Assembly (NCBI GenBank): GCA_027704905.1
Contig: CM051001.1
Coordinates: 29,869,149 to 29,933,148 of the forward strand
Direction: 5' to 3'
From: Muraenolepis orangiensis
Lineage: Eukaryota > Chordata > Actinopteri > Gadiformes > Muraenolepididae
Length of the DNA: 64,000 bases
Both the position numbers and the translations under genes were made by a program. A model generated the notes under the pieces. That model saw only the letters and a program-made list of their open reading frames with translations, was not told the DNA's origin and did no database searches. Below are positions 12,878 through 23,543 of the stretch, in pieces. Numbering within the stretch: the first letter of the stretch is position 1; each line of letters starts with the position of its first letter.

Positions 12878-13303
12878 GTATGAATAAACATCCTCAAAAA
12901 GACTCTCTCACGCCAATCTCGGATAGTTTAGGAAATTAATTTAAATTGGGTTGAAGCCTGCGATGAACACCACCGCCGCCACCACCACCACCACAGCTGG
13001 GGAGCCGGTGGCCTCCTGATGGGAACGGTGTCAAGTGTGAAGCTCCGTGGAGGTGTTGATCAGAGAGCATCGGGGCCATTCTGAGAAACAGCCAGACGGA
13101 TGTCCCGCCGCTCGGCCAACATCCATCCGATTCCCCCGCTCCGATCAGATGCTAATAACCATGAGCCATGTCGTGATGGGCGATGTGCACGCCAGCACGC
13201 TGTGACTCCCAACACACGCTATTAGGGTCCCAATGGAGGCAGTGCTATGGCTGTCTTTTAAAGTTATCAGCTACATGCTGTTAACTTTACAAGTTATCAG
13301 CAT
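12878..13303. other. unassigned, relatively GC-rich DNA
   Basis: Contains a short (CCACCG/CCACCA)n run near 12970-12992. No coding domain is recognised. The sequence at 13000-13250 is complex and non-repetitive, so a conserved non-coding element is possible but untested. Confidence 0.35.
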
Positions 13304-13513
13304 AACTAGAGAGAGAGGGGCGGGACTTTCAGTCACATGGGTTTAGAGGAGAGAGAGAGAGGGGCGGGACTTTCAGTCACATGGGTTTAGAGGAGAGAGA
13401 GAGAGGGGCGGGACTTTCAGTTACGTGGGCTTAGAGGAGAGAGAGAGAGGGGGCGGGACTTTCAGTTACGTGGGCTTAGCGGCGAGAGAGAGGGGGCGGG
13501 ACTTTCCTGCAGA
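13304..13513 (+). repeat. GC-box/kappaB-like tandem array 1
   Basis: Four and a half units of about 46 bases, each with GAGAGAGAG, GGGGCGGGACTTTCAG, TCACATGGG or TTACGTGGG, and TTAGAGGAGA. The last unit carries GGGACTTTCC at 13498-13507, a perfect NF-kappaB consensus, directly overlapping a GGGGGCGGG GC box. Binding is inferred from consensus only. Confidence 0.85.
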
Positions 13514-13700
13514 TAAAGAAGCTAAAGTTATCCTTTAAGCGCCGTAACACTCCTGGAACGTGTCTGACAGCTCCGGACGGCTCCTGATCCACAGCTCATG
13601 TTCACTTCTCCCACCTTCCTTCATTGTTCCCTCCCTGACTCCATTCACCTCTCCTGCTGTCTGGTACTGTTGTCTCTTTTCCTTTCCCGCCGATACCACG
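13514..13700. other. unassigned non-coding DNA
   Basis: Pyrimidine-rich; no gene is recognised. Confidence 0.35.
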
Positions 13701-13709
13701 CAGAGACGT

Positions 13710-13752
<43 letters not shown>
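13701..13752. repeat. (CA)n microsatellite
   Basis: About 44 bases of CA. Confidence 0.93.
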
Positions 13753-14149
13753 CTCCCCTACTACACTATGCTGCCCATTATGGGTGGATGAGGGTGAGGT
13801 TAACCTCGGATCCAGAAGTTTTACAATATATAGCCAAACTTCTGGGGGGGGGGGGGACTACACATCTCCCGCACCAGGAATCAGTAAGGGTCACGCAGGG
13901 TTTCCTGTTTTGTTACAGAGATATTCGTCTGGACTCTTGAGAGGAAATCATTCGGCAGAGAGCGGCAACATGGAGGTTTCAGAAGATGGAGAGAGAGATT
14001 TTAACAAATGTATTTCTAAAGTGGCCGGTCTACAACATGAATTTGATTTGAAACCTTTCACAGACACTTTGTCTTAAGGAGATTTGGTGTCTAGACAGGA
14101 AGTTTTAGCTTTTCTTCACATTGGCTACGGCGTAACTTTCAGTTCAATT
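13753..14149. other. unassigned DNA between the two arrays
   Basis: Contains a short poly-G run (13843-13856). No protein domain is recognised in the open frames. Confidence 0.4.
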
Positions 14150-14488
14150 TGTTTAGCAAGAAAGTGAGAGAGGGCGGGACTTTCAGTTACATGGGTTAAG
14201 AGGAGAGAGAGAGAGCGGGACTTTCAGTTACATGGGTTAAGAGGAGAGAGAGAGAGCGGGACTTTCAGTTACATGGGTTAAGAGGAGAGAGAGAGAGTGG
14301 GACTTTCAGTTACATGGGTTAAGAGGAGGGAGAGAGAGCGGGACTTTCAGTTACATGGGTTAAGAGGAGAGAGAGAGAGAGAGCGGGACTTTCAGTTACA
14401 TGGGTTAAGAGGAGAGAGAGAGAGCGGGACTTTCAGTTACATGGGTTAAGAGGAGAGAGAGAGAGAGCGGGACTTTCAGTTACATGGT
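14150..14488 (+). repeat. GC-box/kappaB-like tandem array 2
   Basis: Eight units of about 40 to 44 bases: GAGAGAGAGAGCGGGACTT, TCAGTTACATGGGTTAAGAG. Same family as 13304-13513 but with GCGGGACTTTCAG in place of the full GC box. A single further unit lies at 14680-14725. Confidence 0.9.
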
Positions 14489-14554
14489 GTAGCAGACAAC
14501 GCTGCCACCAGCCATTATAATGTCTGCATGAGGGATCCTTCCAAAGACAAGGAC

Positions 14555-14725
14555 ACTGCAAGAGTTTGAATCATGGTGAACAGAGCAGGTGGAACAAGCT
14601 AGAGCATGTCGAACTCAGGCCAGGTGAGGCTGTTTAAACCAGCTACCAACCACACACACTCCACCCATGGGTTTAACATAGAGAGAGAGAGGGCGGGACT
14701 TTTAGTTACTTGGGTTTAGTAGAGA
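14555..14725. repeat. dispersed CA-tailed repeat and stray array unit
   Basis: AATCATGGTGAACAGAGCAG and GTTTAAACCAGCTACCAACC also occur, in inverted order and orientation, around 31390-31625. A single GGGCGGGACTTTTAGTTAC unit of the nearby array follows. Confidence 0.55.
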
Positions 14726-15139
14726 GACATGAGAGAGAGGGAAAAGGACATCTGAGAGAGGGATACAAGTTTCAGATATTGCTTTGTCAAATTCTTTGTC
14801 AAAGCAACCTGTATGTATTCCCTTTGCCGTGGTTCTTGTCATGTTCTTGGTAAACCAGGATAACGCTACATGACCCTCTGTCAGCCTCCTAGTTCACCGA
14901 TGCCGTTATGTTTCTGCCTGTGCCTGTCTTTTTAAGTGCAGTCTCCATTCTCATTCACCGACCAGGCATCTGGCTCAGAGAGGGTGGGTCACTTCCCGTA
15001 TGCGGACCCGGATCTAAGGTCATAATTGTCATGGACGGCAGCCTACCTAACCCCAGCGTCCACCCCATGGGACGCCAACTCATGATGCAGTTAGACCCTC
15101 CACTGACAGAGTTTCATGTTGGCGTTGGATCATTAGCTC
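14726..15139. other. unassigned non-coding DNA
   Basis: No gene or repeat family is recognised; an 89-codon open frame at 14908-15177 runs into a LINE tail and has no domain. Confidence 0.4.
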
Positions 15140-15212
15140 CTTCACATCACTGCTTTATACTAAACTGTAAACTGTGAAGTGACAATAAACTTGACTTGAC
15201 TTGACTTGACTC
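15140..15212 (+). mobile_element. L2 LINE 3' tail, (TTGAC)n
   Basis: CACTGCTTTATACTAAACTG then GTGAAGTGACAATAAACTTG and (ACTTG)n match the 3' end of the long L2 copy that terminates at 61855. Only about 70 bases are left. Confidence 0.8.
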
Positions 15213-15704
15213 CTTTCAGACACTTTCACAGTTTTAAAGTTTTACTAATGGAACATGAGGACATTCAAAATCCAGAGTGTGAGAGAGAGCATGATGGGTG
15301 ACAACAGAGAGAGAGAGGGAGAGAGAGAGAGAGAGAGACAGATGGTTTAAACCAGTACATTAAAAGACAGAGAGAGAGATGGGTCAACGCAGTGAATTTA
15401 AAATACAGAGACAGAGAGAGACAGAGAGGGAGAGGAGAGAGAAAAGGCTGACGGCAGAATCAGCGCTACCACACTCACAATGAGTAAAGAAAGTTTCTTT
15501 CTCGCCTCCACCCACGGCTAATCTGCAGTCATCATCATAGAGATAACGTCCCTCAGAGAGTGAGATTCATCACGCATACCGTCAGAGACACATATATATA
15601 TATACATACGCACACAGGTTTCCCTCTGAAGTGGAGCCTGTTGAAATGTGTGAAACCCAGCGATTGTCATAACAGTAGCAGCGCTGCTTGAAGTAGTTAT
15701 GCAA

Positions 15705-15705
<1 letters not shown>
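15213..15705. other. GA-rich low-complexity and unassigned DNA
   Basis: Scattered GAGAGA runs at 15280-15440 and a short (TA)n at 15592-15603. Confidence 0.5.

Positions 15706-15772
<67 letters not shown>
15706..15772. repeat. (GT)n microsatellite
   Basis: About 60 bases of GT. Confidence 0.95.
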
Positions 15773-15799
15773 GCGTGTACGTAACGGATGCTCCCACTG

Positions 15800-16005
15800 C
15801 CTTCTGATAGCTCAGTGTTGGGACTGTTGGGACTTGTCTTGGTAACCGTATGGTCGCCGGTTCAAGTCCCTAAAACACCTGGGCACTGCTAAAGTGCCAT
15901 TGAGCAAGGTACCAGACCCCTACACTGCTCTCTGAGTGCTGTATATACAATAGCTGCCCACTGCTCGTAATACTAGGATTAGTTAAATGCAGAGAAACTA
16001 ATTTA
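15800..16005 (+). repeat. tRNA-derived SINE, copy A
   Basis: The head has an A-box-like GATAGCTCAGTGTTGG and a perfect B box GGTTCAAGTCC at 15859-15869, spaced as in a tRNA gene. A shared body follows (CTGGGCACTGCTAAAGTGCC, ATACAATAGCTGCCCACTGC, GGATTAGTTAAATGCAGAG). The same body occurs at 30841-31045 (+) and 56874-57060 (-). It would be transcribed by RNA polymerase III and mobilised by a LINE. Confidence 0.85.
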
Positions 16006-16515
16006 ATTTGCATACATGTAGACAACGCCATTTCCCTGGCACTACACACGGCCCTGGAGAACCTAGACACGAGGGACACCTACGTCAGACTGCTGTTTAT
16101 TGACTACAGCTCGGCGTTCAACACCATCGTTCCCTCCAAGCTGGTCCTGAAACTGAGGTACCTAGGTCTGGGCGCCCTCATCTGTAACTGGATTATGGAC
16201 TTCCTGACGGGCAGGCCTCAAGCGGTGAAGATTGGGAACAACATCTCATCCACTCTGGTCCTCAACACCGGAGCACCCAAGGGCTGCTGCCTCAGTCCCC
16301 GGCTGTACTCGCTGTACACACATAACTGTACTGCACAGCAATAATCAGATTATCAAGTTTACAGGCGACACCGAAGTCATCGAGGGCGACGAAACGGAGA
16401 ACAGAGATGCGGTCGTCCAGCTGACGTGATGGTGTGAGGACAACAGCCTCGCACTGAATGTCAGCAAGACTAAGGAGCTCATCATGGACTTCAGGAGCCA
16501 CCGGGAGAGGATTCA
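16006..16515 (+). pseudogene. L2-type LINE RT fragment
   Basis: Encodes LHTALENLDTRDTYVRLL, then FIDYSSAFNTIVPSKLVLKL (motif A), WIMDFLTGRPQ and VSKTKELIMDFRSH. The catalytic F-A-D-D box is damaged: the plus strand here reads F-T-G-D at about 16351-16362, and small deletions interrupt the frame on both sides. Lacks endonuclease, N-terminal RT and the 3' end. Same family as the copies at 34545, 45883, 51050 and 59763. Confidence 0.88.
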
Positions 16516-16895
<380 letters not shown>

Positions 16896-16930
16896 TCTGT
16901 GTTCTTCTTCCTCACTTCTCTCCCTGACAG

Positions 16931-17066
16931 CGTGAAGCCCAGGAAAGGAAGCGTCGGCCACAATCACAAGCTGGCGGTCGCCGCCGCTCATGGGATATGT
17001 AGTCCCTGCCCCACGCTCCAGTCCGGTCCCGTGTGCGGATCCGACGGCCACACCTACTCCTCGCAG
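16931..17066 (+). CDS. testican (SPOCK family) exon, first half of Kazal domain
   Basis: A 136-base exon follows a strong acceptor (TTCTTCCTCACTTCTCTCCC TGACAG). It begins with one base finishing a codon, then 45 codons. These start VKPRKGSVGHNHKL and contain CSPCP and PVCGSDGHTYSSQ, the signature of the first half of the follistatin/Kazal module in testicans (secreted heparan/chondroitin-sulfate proteoglycans). The exon ends in phase 0 at CAG before GT. The donor (GTCCCA) is weak. The partner half-domain is at 30247-30367 on the opposite strand. The paralog (SPOCK1 or SPOCK3 most likely) cannot be settled from 45 residues. Reading through the donor gives no family similarity, supporting this boundary. 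Confidence 0.88.
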
Positions 17067-19221
17067 GTCCCAGCCTCTCATCTTAAGAGCTCTTTATTCC
17101 TCCAGCCACCCTCTCAGTCACCTCTGTTATCATACCAATACCTTGAGAGGCCTGTTACCGTCTGCTGCCACCTCCAATGTGCCCCAAACACACCCTGGAG
17201 GAATCAGTCTCATTATTTTAATATCATTTTATAATATATTTCTGCTAACTTTAAAATCTTGTGTCTTATAAATGAATGCATTAAGACTCAGGGCCTTGTC
17301 TTTAACACAGTCTCCATTGTGTTGTTGATAATGCAGTCCCCACCCCCCTCTTTCAAACATGTTCTCATTCACATCTTCTTACTTATTGAAGAGGAACTTT
17401 GCTGCTTTTCAACCTGCTTTGTAGCATTTCAATGTTGGGTAGTGGATGCAAAATATGTTGAAAAATCTTCCCCCAATTCATTCATGCCATCAAGGAGTTG
17501 GGGTAAGAATTTTGCCGCTTGGTCTCCTCTAAGCTGGACGTGCCGGGAAAATCTCACTGAGGAGGCGACCAGGAAGCATCCTTACTAGATGCCTGGACCC
17601 CCTGAACTGGCTCCTCTCATTTTAATATATGACCTAATATTATTCCTAGTATTTTTTGGCTCACCTCTGCCAAAGAGCTGTAACCTTCTCACTGACAGCA
17701 TGGGCGTGTGGATGGATGTGTCTGTCCGTACATAAAGTCTCCTGAGAGATGGGATAGGATGATTAACTCTCCCACTCAGGTTTGTGTTCCCGACAGGCTA
17801 CATGACATCATACTTTAACTGCATAATCACAGCTTCACTACTCTCTGAATTATGGTCCTTTGAAAAGTGAGCCCTGGATTATGGCCATTGACACCACAAG
17901 GGAACAAAAGGGACAAGAAAGGGACAGTCTGCTATGTTTTCAAATCATAAATATGAAATTGTCCAGAGAGGACGGAGGCCGTAGGTTAGGCCAAGATGTG
18001 GACTTGTCTTTTTTGATGTCTTTTTACCCTTTTTTTTATGCTTTGCTTTCCTCATCGGCGAGAGAACACACGGACAGGCTGCCATGAAAGCCCAACCAAG
18101 ACAAACCAAAAAGAAAAAATCACCCAGAGCTTTTGTTTTGCTTGTGACCTTTGAGGTCACCTGGCTGTGTCTGCTCTATTAATGACTGAACCCGCCCGCC
18201 TCATAGGAACGCTGTGTAATGAGGCCAGAGACGGACCACAACAACAGGAAGTAAACACAAACAAAAGGGACTGAACACATTGCAGTGACATGTAGTGTGT
18301 TGCTTTTGGGTCAAAGCTCTCTGTGGCCAACCTTGACCACGGTTGGATACCAAGTTCTTACTCTATACAACGCAGTACAACATATAGACAACATATCAGC
18401 ATAATACACATATTTCTGTGGAAAACCCAAAACCCCTAAAGCCCAAAGCATGTGGCCGTGCCAGGACCGAGAGAAAAATGATGGGTTTTTTCATCACGCT
18501 TCAAAAATACAGATCAGAGAGAAGCAGCCCTTTTACCTTCACGCGTGTTTTGCTCCGTTACAATATTATTGTGTTAGAAATGCTAGAAATATGAAGCAAA
18601 ATTTGGGCCCCAGGTTGGCCTTCAGGGTTGTTTGTGTATTCATGTATTTTCCTTCCTTCCAACTCACCAGATTTTCAATCATTCCATGGCCAGCATTTGT
18701 TTAGTTTTATATTCTTTTGTTTTACCTTTGTTTTACCAGGCAAGTCATTAAGAACAAATTGTGACAAAAGCTTCTTGAAGGAAGGAGGTAGGATAAATTA
18801 AACAATCCTCCCAATGGTTGCCATAGCAAAAACACAGGGGCAGGCCTTGTGGCCGCTTGTTAATTGATGGGACTAACATAAGCTAGTTGAAGGCAATGCC
18901 ATGAGACACAGACAGAGTGGTACTCGGGGGGTACTACGGGGAGACAGGGGAGATACAGCGTGGTGTCTGTAACCTCCTTGTTAGTGTATGTTCTTTACAT
19001 ACGTTGCAGAGCTTATCTTACTGTAACACAAAAGTGAATATATTTTATTGTGCAGATGCTCTGCACACAAAACACCTTGTAGAATGATGCATGATCACAT
19101 AAACTGGAATATGACATGCCGTGACTCCGTAATGATCTCTGATTGGCTCTCAGAAGTGTCATGTAACTCAACTAGAATATGTGGGTTAAGATATATTCTC
19201 TCCTGGTGAAAGAATAAAATG

Positions 19222-19222
<1 letters not shown>
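17067..19222 (+). other. testican intron, unassigned sequence
   Basis: No further exon with testican similarity is seen. 18718-18770 (TTTACCAGGCAAGTCATTAA, then GAACAAATTGTGAC) resembles a dispersed fish repeat. The rest is unique-looking, with small random open frames. Confidence 0.5.

Positions 19223-19254
<32 letters not shown>
19223..19254. repeat. (GT)n microsatellite
   Basis: About 30 bases of GT. Confidence 0.9.
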
Positions 19255-19259
<5 letters not shown>

Positions 19260-20150
19260 TTTAGATTTCTTGGTGATGTCCCCTTCTCAATAAAGGGAAA
19301 CTTATCGCTTGGATTGAATATCTTGAATAGTGTTTTGAATCAATATTCAAAACTTTTGACAAAGCCAAATTTTGTGATTTAGTTATCCCTTCTCCTCTTT
19401 CCTTCCCTTCCTCCTCCTTTCTCCCTCCCTCCGCCTATCTCGCTTCCTTCCTCCTCCGTTCCACGTCCCTCATTCCCTCTCATTCTTCCTTTTGAGGTGT
19501 GGCTCCTTGAGGCCAGCCTCGGTGTCTCTCCTCCTCTCCTCCTCTTCTCCTCCTCTGCTCCTCCTCTGGTTAAATAGAAAGTGGTTGCTTTCCTCTAGTG
19601 CAGCCTAGCTCCTGTCTGTCAAAAGACATCATGGCCCAGACATCTTCAAGGTGTGGCCCCCTCCTCAGCAGACAGGTAGAGTCTCCGCTTCTTCTGCATT
19701 CTGTGCAGGCAGGGCGGTCTCTGTGCCAACGATTGTTCGCTAACACCCGGTCACACCACCCCAATTAACTGGGTTGTTAATTGCTAATTATTACAGTTAG
19801 CTTGCGGTCATACCATTCTCTCCTGGCACTGGATTCAATAGAAACCAACGCTTTACTTTAAACTAGAGACTGATGCTGAATATATGTGTGAAATCATTTG
19901 GATATTTGAGTGTCTGTCTGTCCACAATGACAGCGCATCAGTCCTGTGTGTGTGTGTGGGTATGTGGACCTCCAGTCAGGCAACTATAAATCATTTCATG
20001 TGTGTGTGTGTGTGTGTAACGGAGGTGGGAGCAGATGAGAAGGTAGTTCAAATCCACTGTTTGATAACCGCTGGCCCAGACTGACAGTTGATCCCGTGTT
20101 AGAGAGATGACGTAGTTCATCCCAGCTTCAGATATCTTCCATACATGCAG
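19255..20150. other. intronic DNA with pyrimidine-rich tract
   Basis: 19385-19570 is strongly pyrimidine-rich (CTTCCTCCTC repeats). Short GT runs at 19944-19958 and 19999-20018. No gene is recognised. Confidence 0.5.
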
Positions 20151-20153
20151 ACA

Positions 20154-20208
<55 letters not shown>

Positions 20209-20211
20209 TGG

Positions 20212-20253
<42 letters not shown>

Positions 20254-20280
20254 ACATATCCACATACACACACACAGACA
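20151..20280. repeat. double (CA)n microsatellite
   Basis: Two CA tracts separated by CGTGTGGG at 20205-20212. Confidence 0.95.
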
Positions 20281-20335
20281 ATGAGAGAGAGTTAATCAAT
20301 AACAGACCTGCCCTGTCCTTTTCCCATTTTTTCAT

Positions 20336-20447
<112 letters not shown>

Positions 20448-20513
20448 CTATTGGTTCTTTCACCAGTCCTTAATCTCACTCCTGGACTGTAGTAGTATGT
20501 GCTTCCCCAGACG

Positions 20514-20551
20514 AGACAGACAGACAGAGACAGACAGACAGACAGACAGAT
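20514..20551. repeat. (ACAG)n microsatellite
   Basis: Tandem ACAG with one GA interruption. Confidence 0.9.
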
Positions 20552-21144
20552 TGCCTTCATCCCGATTTCTCCAATCCACCGTCTATAGCCTGAGGATGTA
20601 CTGCTGGTGTGTTGTGCCGAGCACAGAGAGGCCAGGGCTGTGGGGTTTTTCCACACCAACCAATAAAGACAAGAAGTTGCTCCGTCAGATACACGCTTCT
20701 TACGGTTGTGTAAGAGTTGTCTTGTGTTGGTTCTCCCCCCGGTGTGTCAACAGCACAGATCTGGCCTGCTGGTCCCTCCCGATGTCTACACTCGTCGAGT
20801 TCGTCATCTGTCATTGTACTCCGTAAATCGCCAAGAAACACACTCATGCAGAAACCCTCGCAAAACATGTGTAGCACGGCCTGTACTAAAGCAGTACTAA
20901 AGCAAAGTAAAACTTTGTTCTCAACTGTCAAGGTGCAGCGAGGCGGTCTGATTTGTTAACAACGAGCAGACGTAGGTCACACATAATAAGCCGTTATATA
21001 TATGAAGCTTCACGTGGTGCTGACATGAAGCTTCATATCTAACCATATGTATATTTCACACCTGAACTGAATACAATGCTCCGAGTTAGGGATCATGTTT
21101 CTAATGGTTTCTGAAATGGTGGTTTATGCACAGTGGCCACACAC
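20552..21144. other. unassigned intronic DNA
   Basis: Open frames on both strands (up to 124 codons) lack any recognisable domain. Confidence 0.4.
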
Positions 21145-21175
21145 CTCTCGGGGTCAGTGGCAATTGCCACTGACC

Positions 21176-21182
<7 letters not shown>
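21145..21182. repeat. 38-bp perfect palindrome
   Basis: CTCTCGGGGTCAGTGGCAA is followed directly by its exact reverse complement; the centre is between 21163 and 21164. Its last bases merge with the (GA)n tract. Confidence 0.97.
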
Positions 21183-21274
<92 letters not shown>

Positions 21275-21288
21275 AGAGAAAGATGAGT
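21178..21288. repeat. (GA)n microsatellite
   Basis: About 90 bases of GA starting inside the right arm of the palindrome. Confidence 0.97.
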
Positions 21289-21486
21289 GAGGGAAAGTAA
21301 GAGTCCAAATGGACAAGAGACACTTGAATCATTGGGGGGTGGGGGGATGCTCTAGTGTGACAGGCTGAGAGCTGGCTGGAACATAACGACACGTTGAAGG
21401 CAGCCAATGTTTTCTCCATTGTAGTTTTCAGTTTTCTATAACTACAAACAGACATTTAAACAGCAGCCCCCACCAGAGAAACGGCA

Positions 21487-22036
<550 letters not shown>

Positions 22037-22118
22037 TACATCCATGTATGTATGTATGTATGTATGTATGTATGTATTTATGTATGTAAGTATGTATGTA
22101 TTTATGTATGTATGTATG
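22037..22118. repeat. (ATGT)n microsatellite
   Basis: Tandem ATGT with TTT and AAG interruptions. Confidence 0.93.
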
Positions 22119-22249
22119 AAGTGTCTATTTGCAAATATAGCCTGGATGGTTTGCATATTTGACAGAAAAAGTTTTGTGATGCAAAAGTGATTGCATCACT
22201 TTAAGATCAACCTAGTAGTAGTTCTGTGTCAACAGCTACACTATTCTTC

Positions 22250-22350
22250 ATAATACATTATATACTGTATATACCGTATATATATACTTTATAAATATAT
22301 ATATATGTATTTATATATAAACTGTATATGTATACAGTATACTGTATATG
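22250..22350. repeat. A/T-rich alternating repeat
   Basis: TATATA and ACTGTATA units, strongly self-complementary. Confidence 0.85.
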
Positions 22351-22399
22351 TTTGGCTAATTCATGGGAGGATATTTCATTTGGAGTTTTATTTTATTTT

Positions 22400-23543
22400 C
22401 TTTGATTTTGATTGGCTAAAAGTATGCATGCAGAGAGTGATTGGCTTAGATAGAAATGGGGGCGGGCTTATTGAACGTAATCTGGGTGGTAGGGGAACGG
22501 AATGACAGTTATAGAGTGATATGGGAGTTGGTAAGTTGAGCTCTGAATGATTGTGTATTTTGTTAATCTTTTCTGTTAGTTCGTTCACTGTTGATTATTT
22601 ACATGTACTAATAGATCGATGTGTTTTGTCAGTTTTACAATCTGTTAATGAAGGGAGAAAAAACCAAAACGAATTGTGTCAAGTCTCATCATTCCACCCG
22701 AACTGCCGGAGTAAGCAGAAGATCTTCACCCATTCAGCTAGCTAGAGGGAGAGCTGAACAATTGTAAAACACCCGCTGACGACCAGCCTGAAGAGGACGG
22801 ACCGTCAGCTAGCTAAGAAGAACAAACACGGTTGGACGCAACAGGAGCTCCGGGAGGACAAGGACCCATTCACCGGAGGCGAGAGCAAGCTAAAACCTGG
22901 TCAGGTTAGTGACGCAGCCGCCAGCCGGCAACAGAGCCGTGGAGCCCGCAACTGTAGCTAACTAGCTACCTGCTAGCTAGCGTAGCATTAGCCAACTAAG
23001 CTAGCGTTAGCTCTGTTGTCGCAATAGCACAACAGGCGCGCGGTAGGGCTTATAGTACTCAAAGCTACAGCTAGCTAGGCAGGTAAGGAGTGTAAGAATC
23101 CGCAGCTAGCTTCAGCTAGCTAGCCCAACTGCAAGAATCCACAGCTAGCTTCAGCTAGCTAGCCCAACTGTAAGAATCCACAGCTAACTAAGCTAACCTA
23201 CAAGACCCACCAAGAAAGGAATTGTGAGCTAATAGCAGCTATTCAGAGAGCTACCCACACCCAGCACTCATTCTCTGTGACTCTATTGACTGTTTGCATT
23301 AAAATAGGTTTGTGTGTACCTGGGTATTAAGTCGTCGGGGGAGGAAAATCCTCTCCCACTTTATTATTTTATTTTAGCAGTATCCCTGGGAGGACCCCAC
23401 GGTGAACCTGGTTCCGCTGCCGAAGACTAGGTAAGGAAGTGCAGGGACCAGTGCAAATCAGCTCAGGGAGTCAGAGAGGGCTGAAGATATAAGATAGAAA
23501 GACGAAACAGGTACACACAGTTTATTTCTGAGTCACAGGCAAA
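22400..23543 (+). promoter_or_regulatory. probable BEL/Pao 5' LTR and leader
   Basis: Non-coding sequence before gag, rich in AGCTAGCT motifs. It contains two exact-length 39-base tandem units at 23092-23130 and 23131-23169 (GTAAGAATCC, then AGCTAGCTTCAGCTAGCTAG core), with a partial third. LTR edges and the primer site were not identified. Confidence 0.45.
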
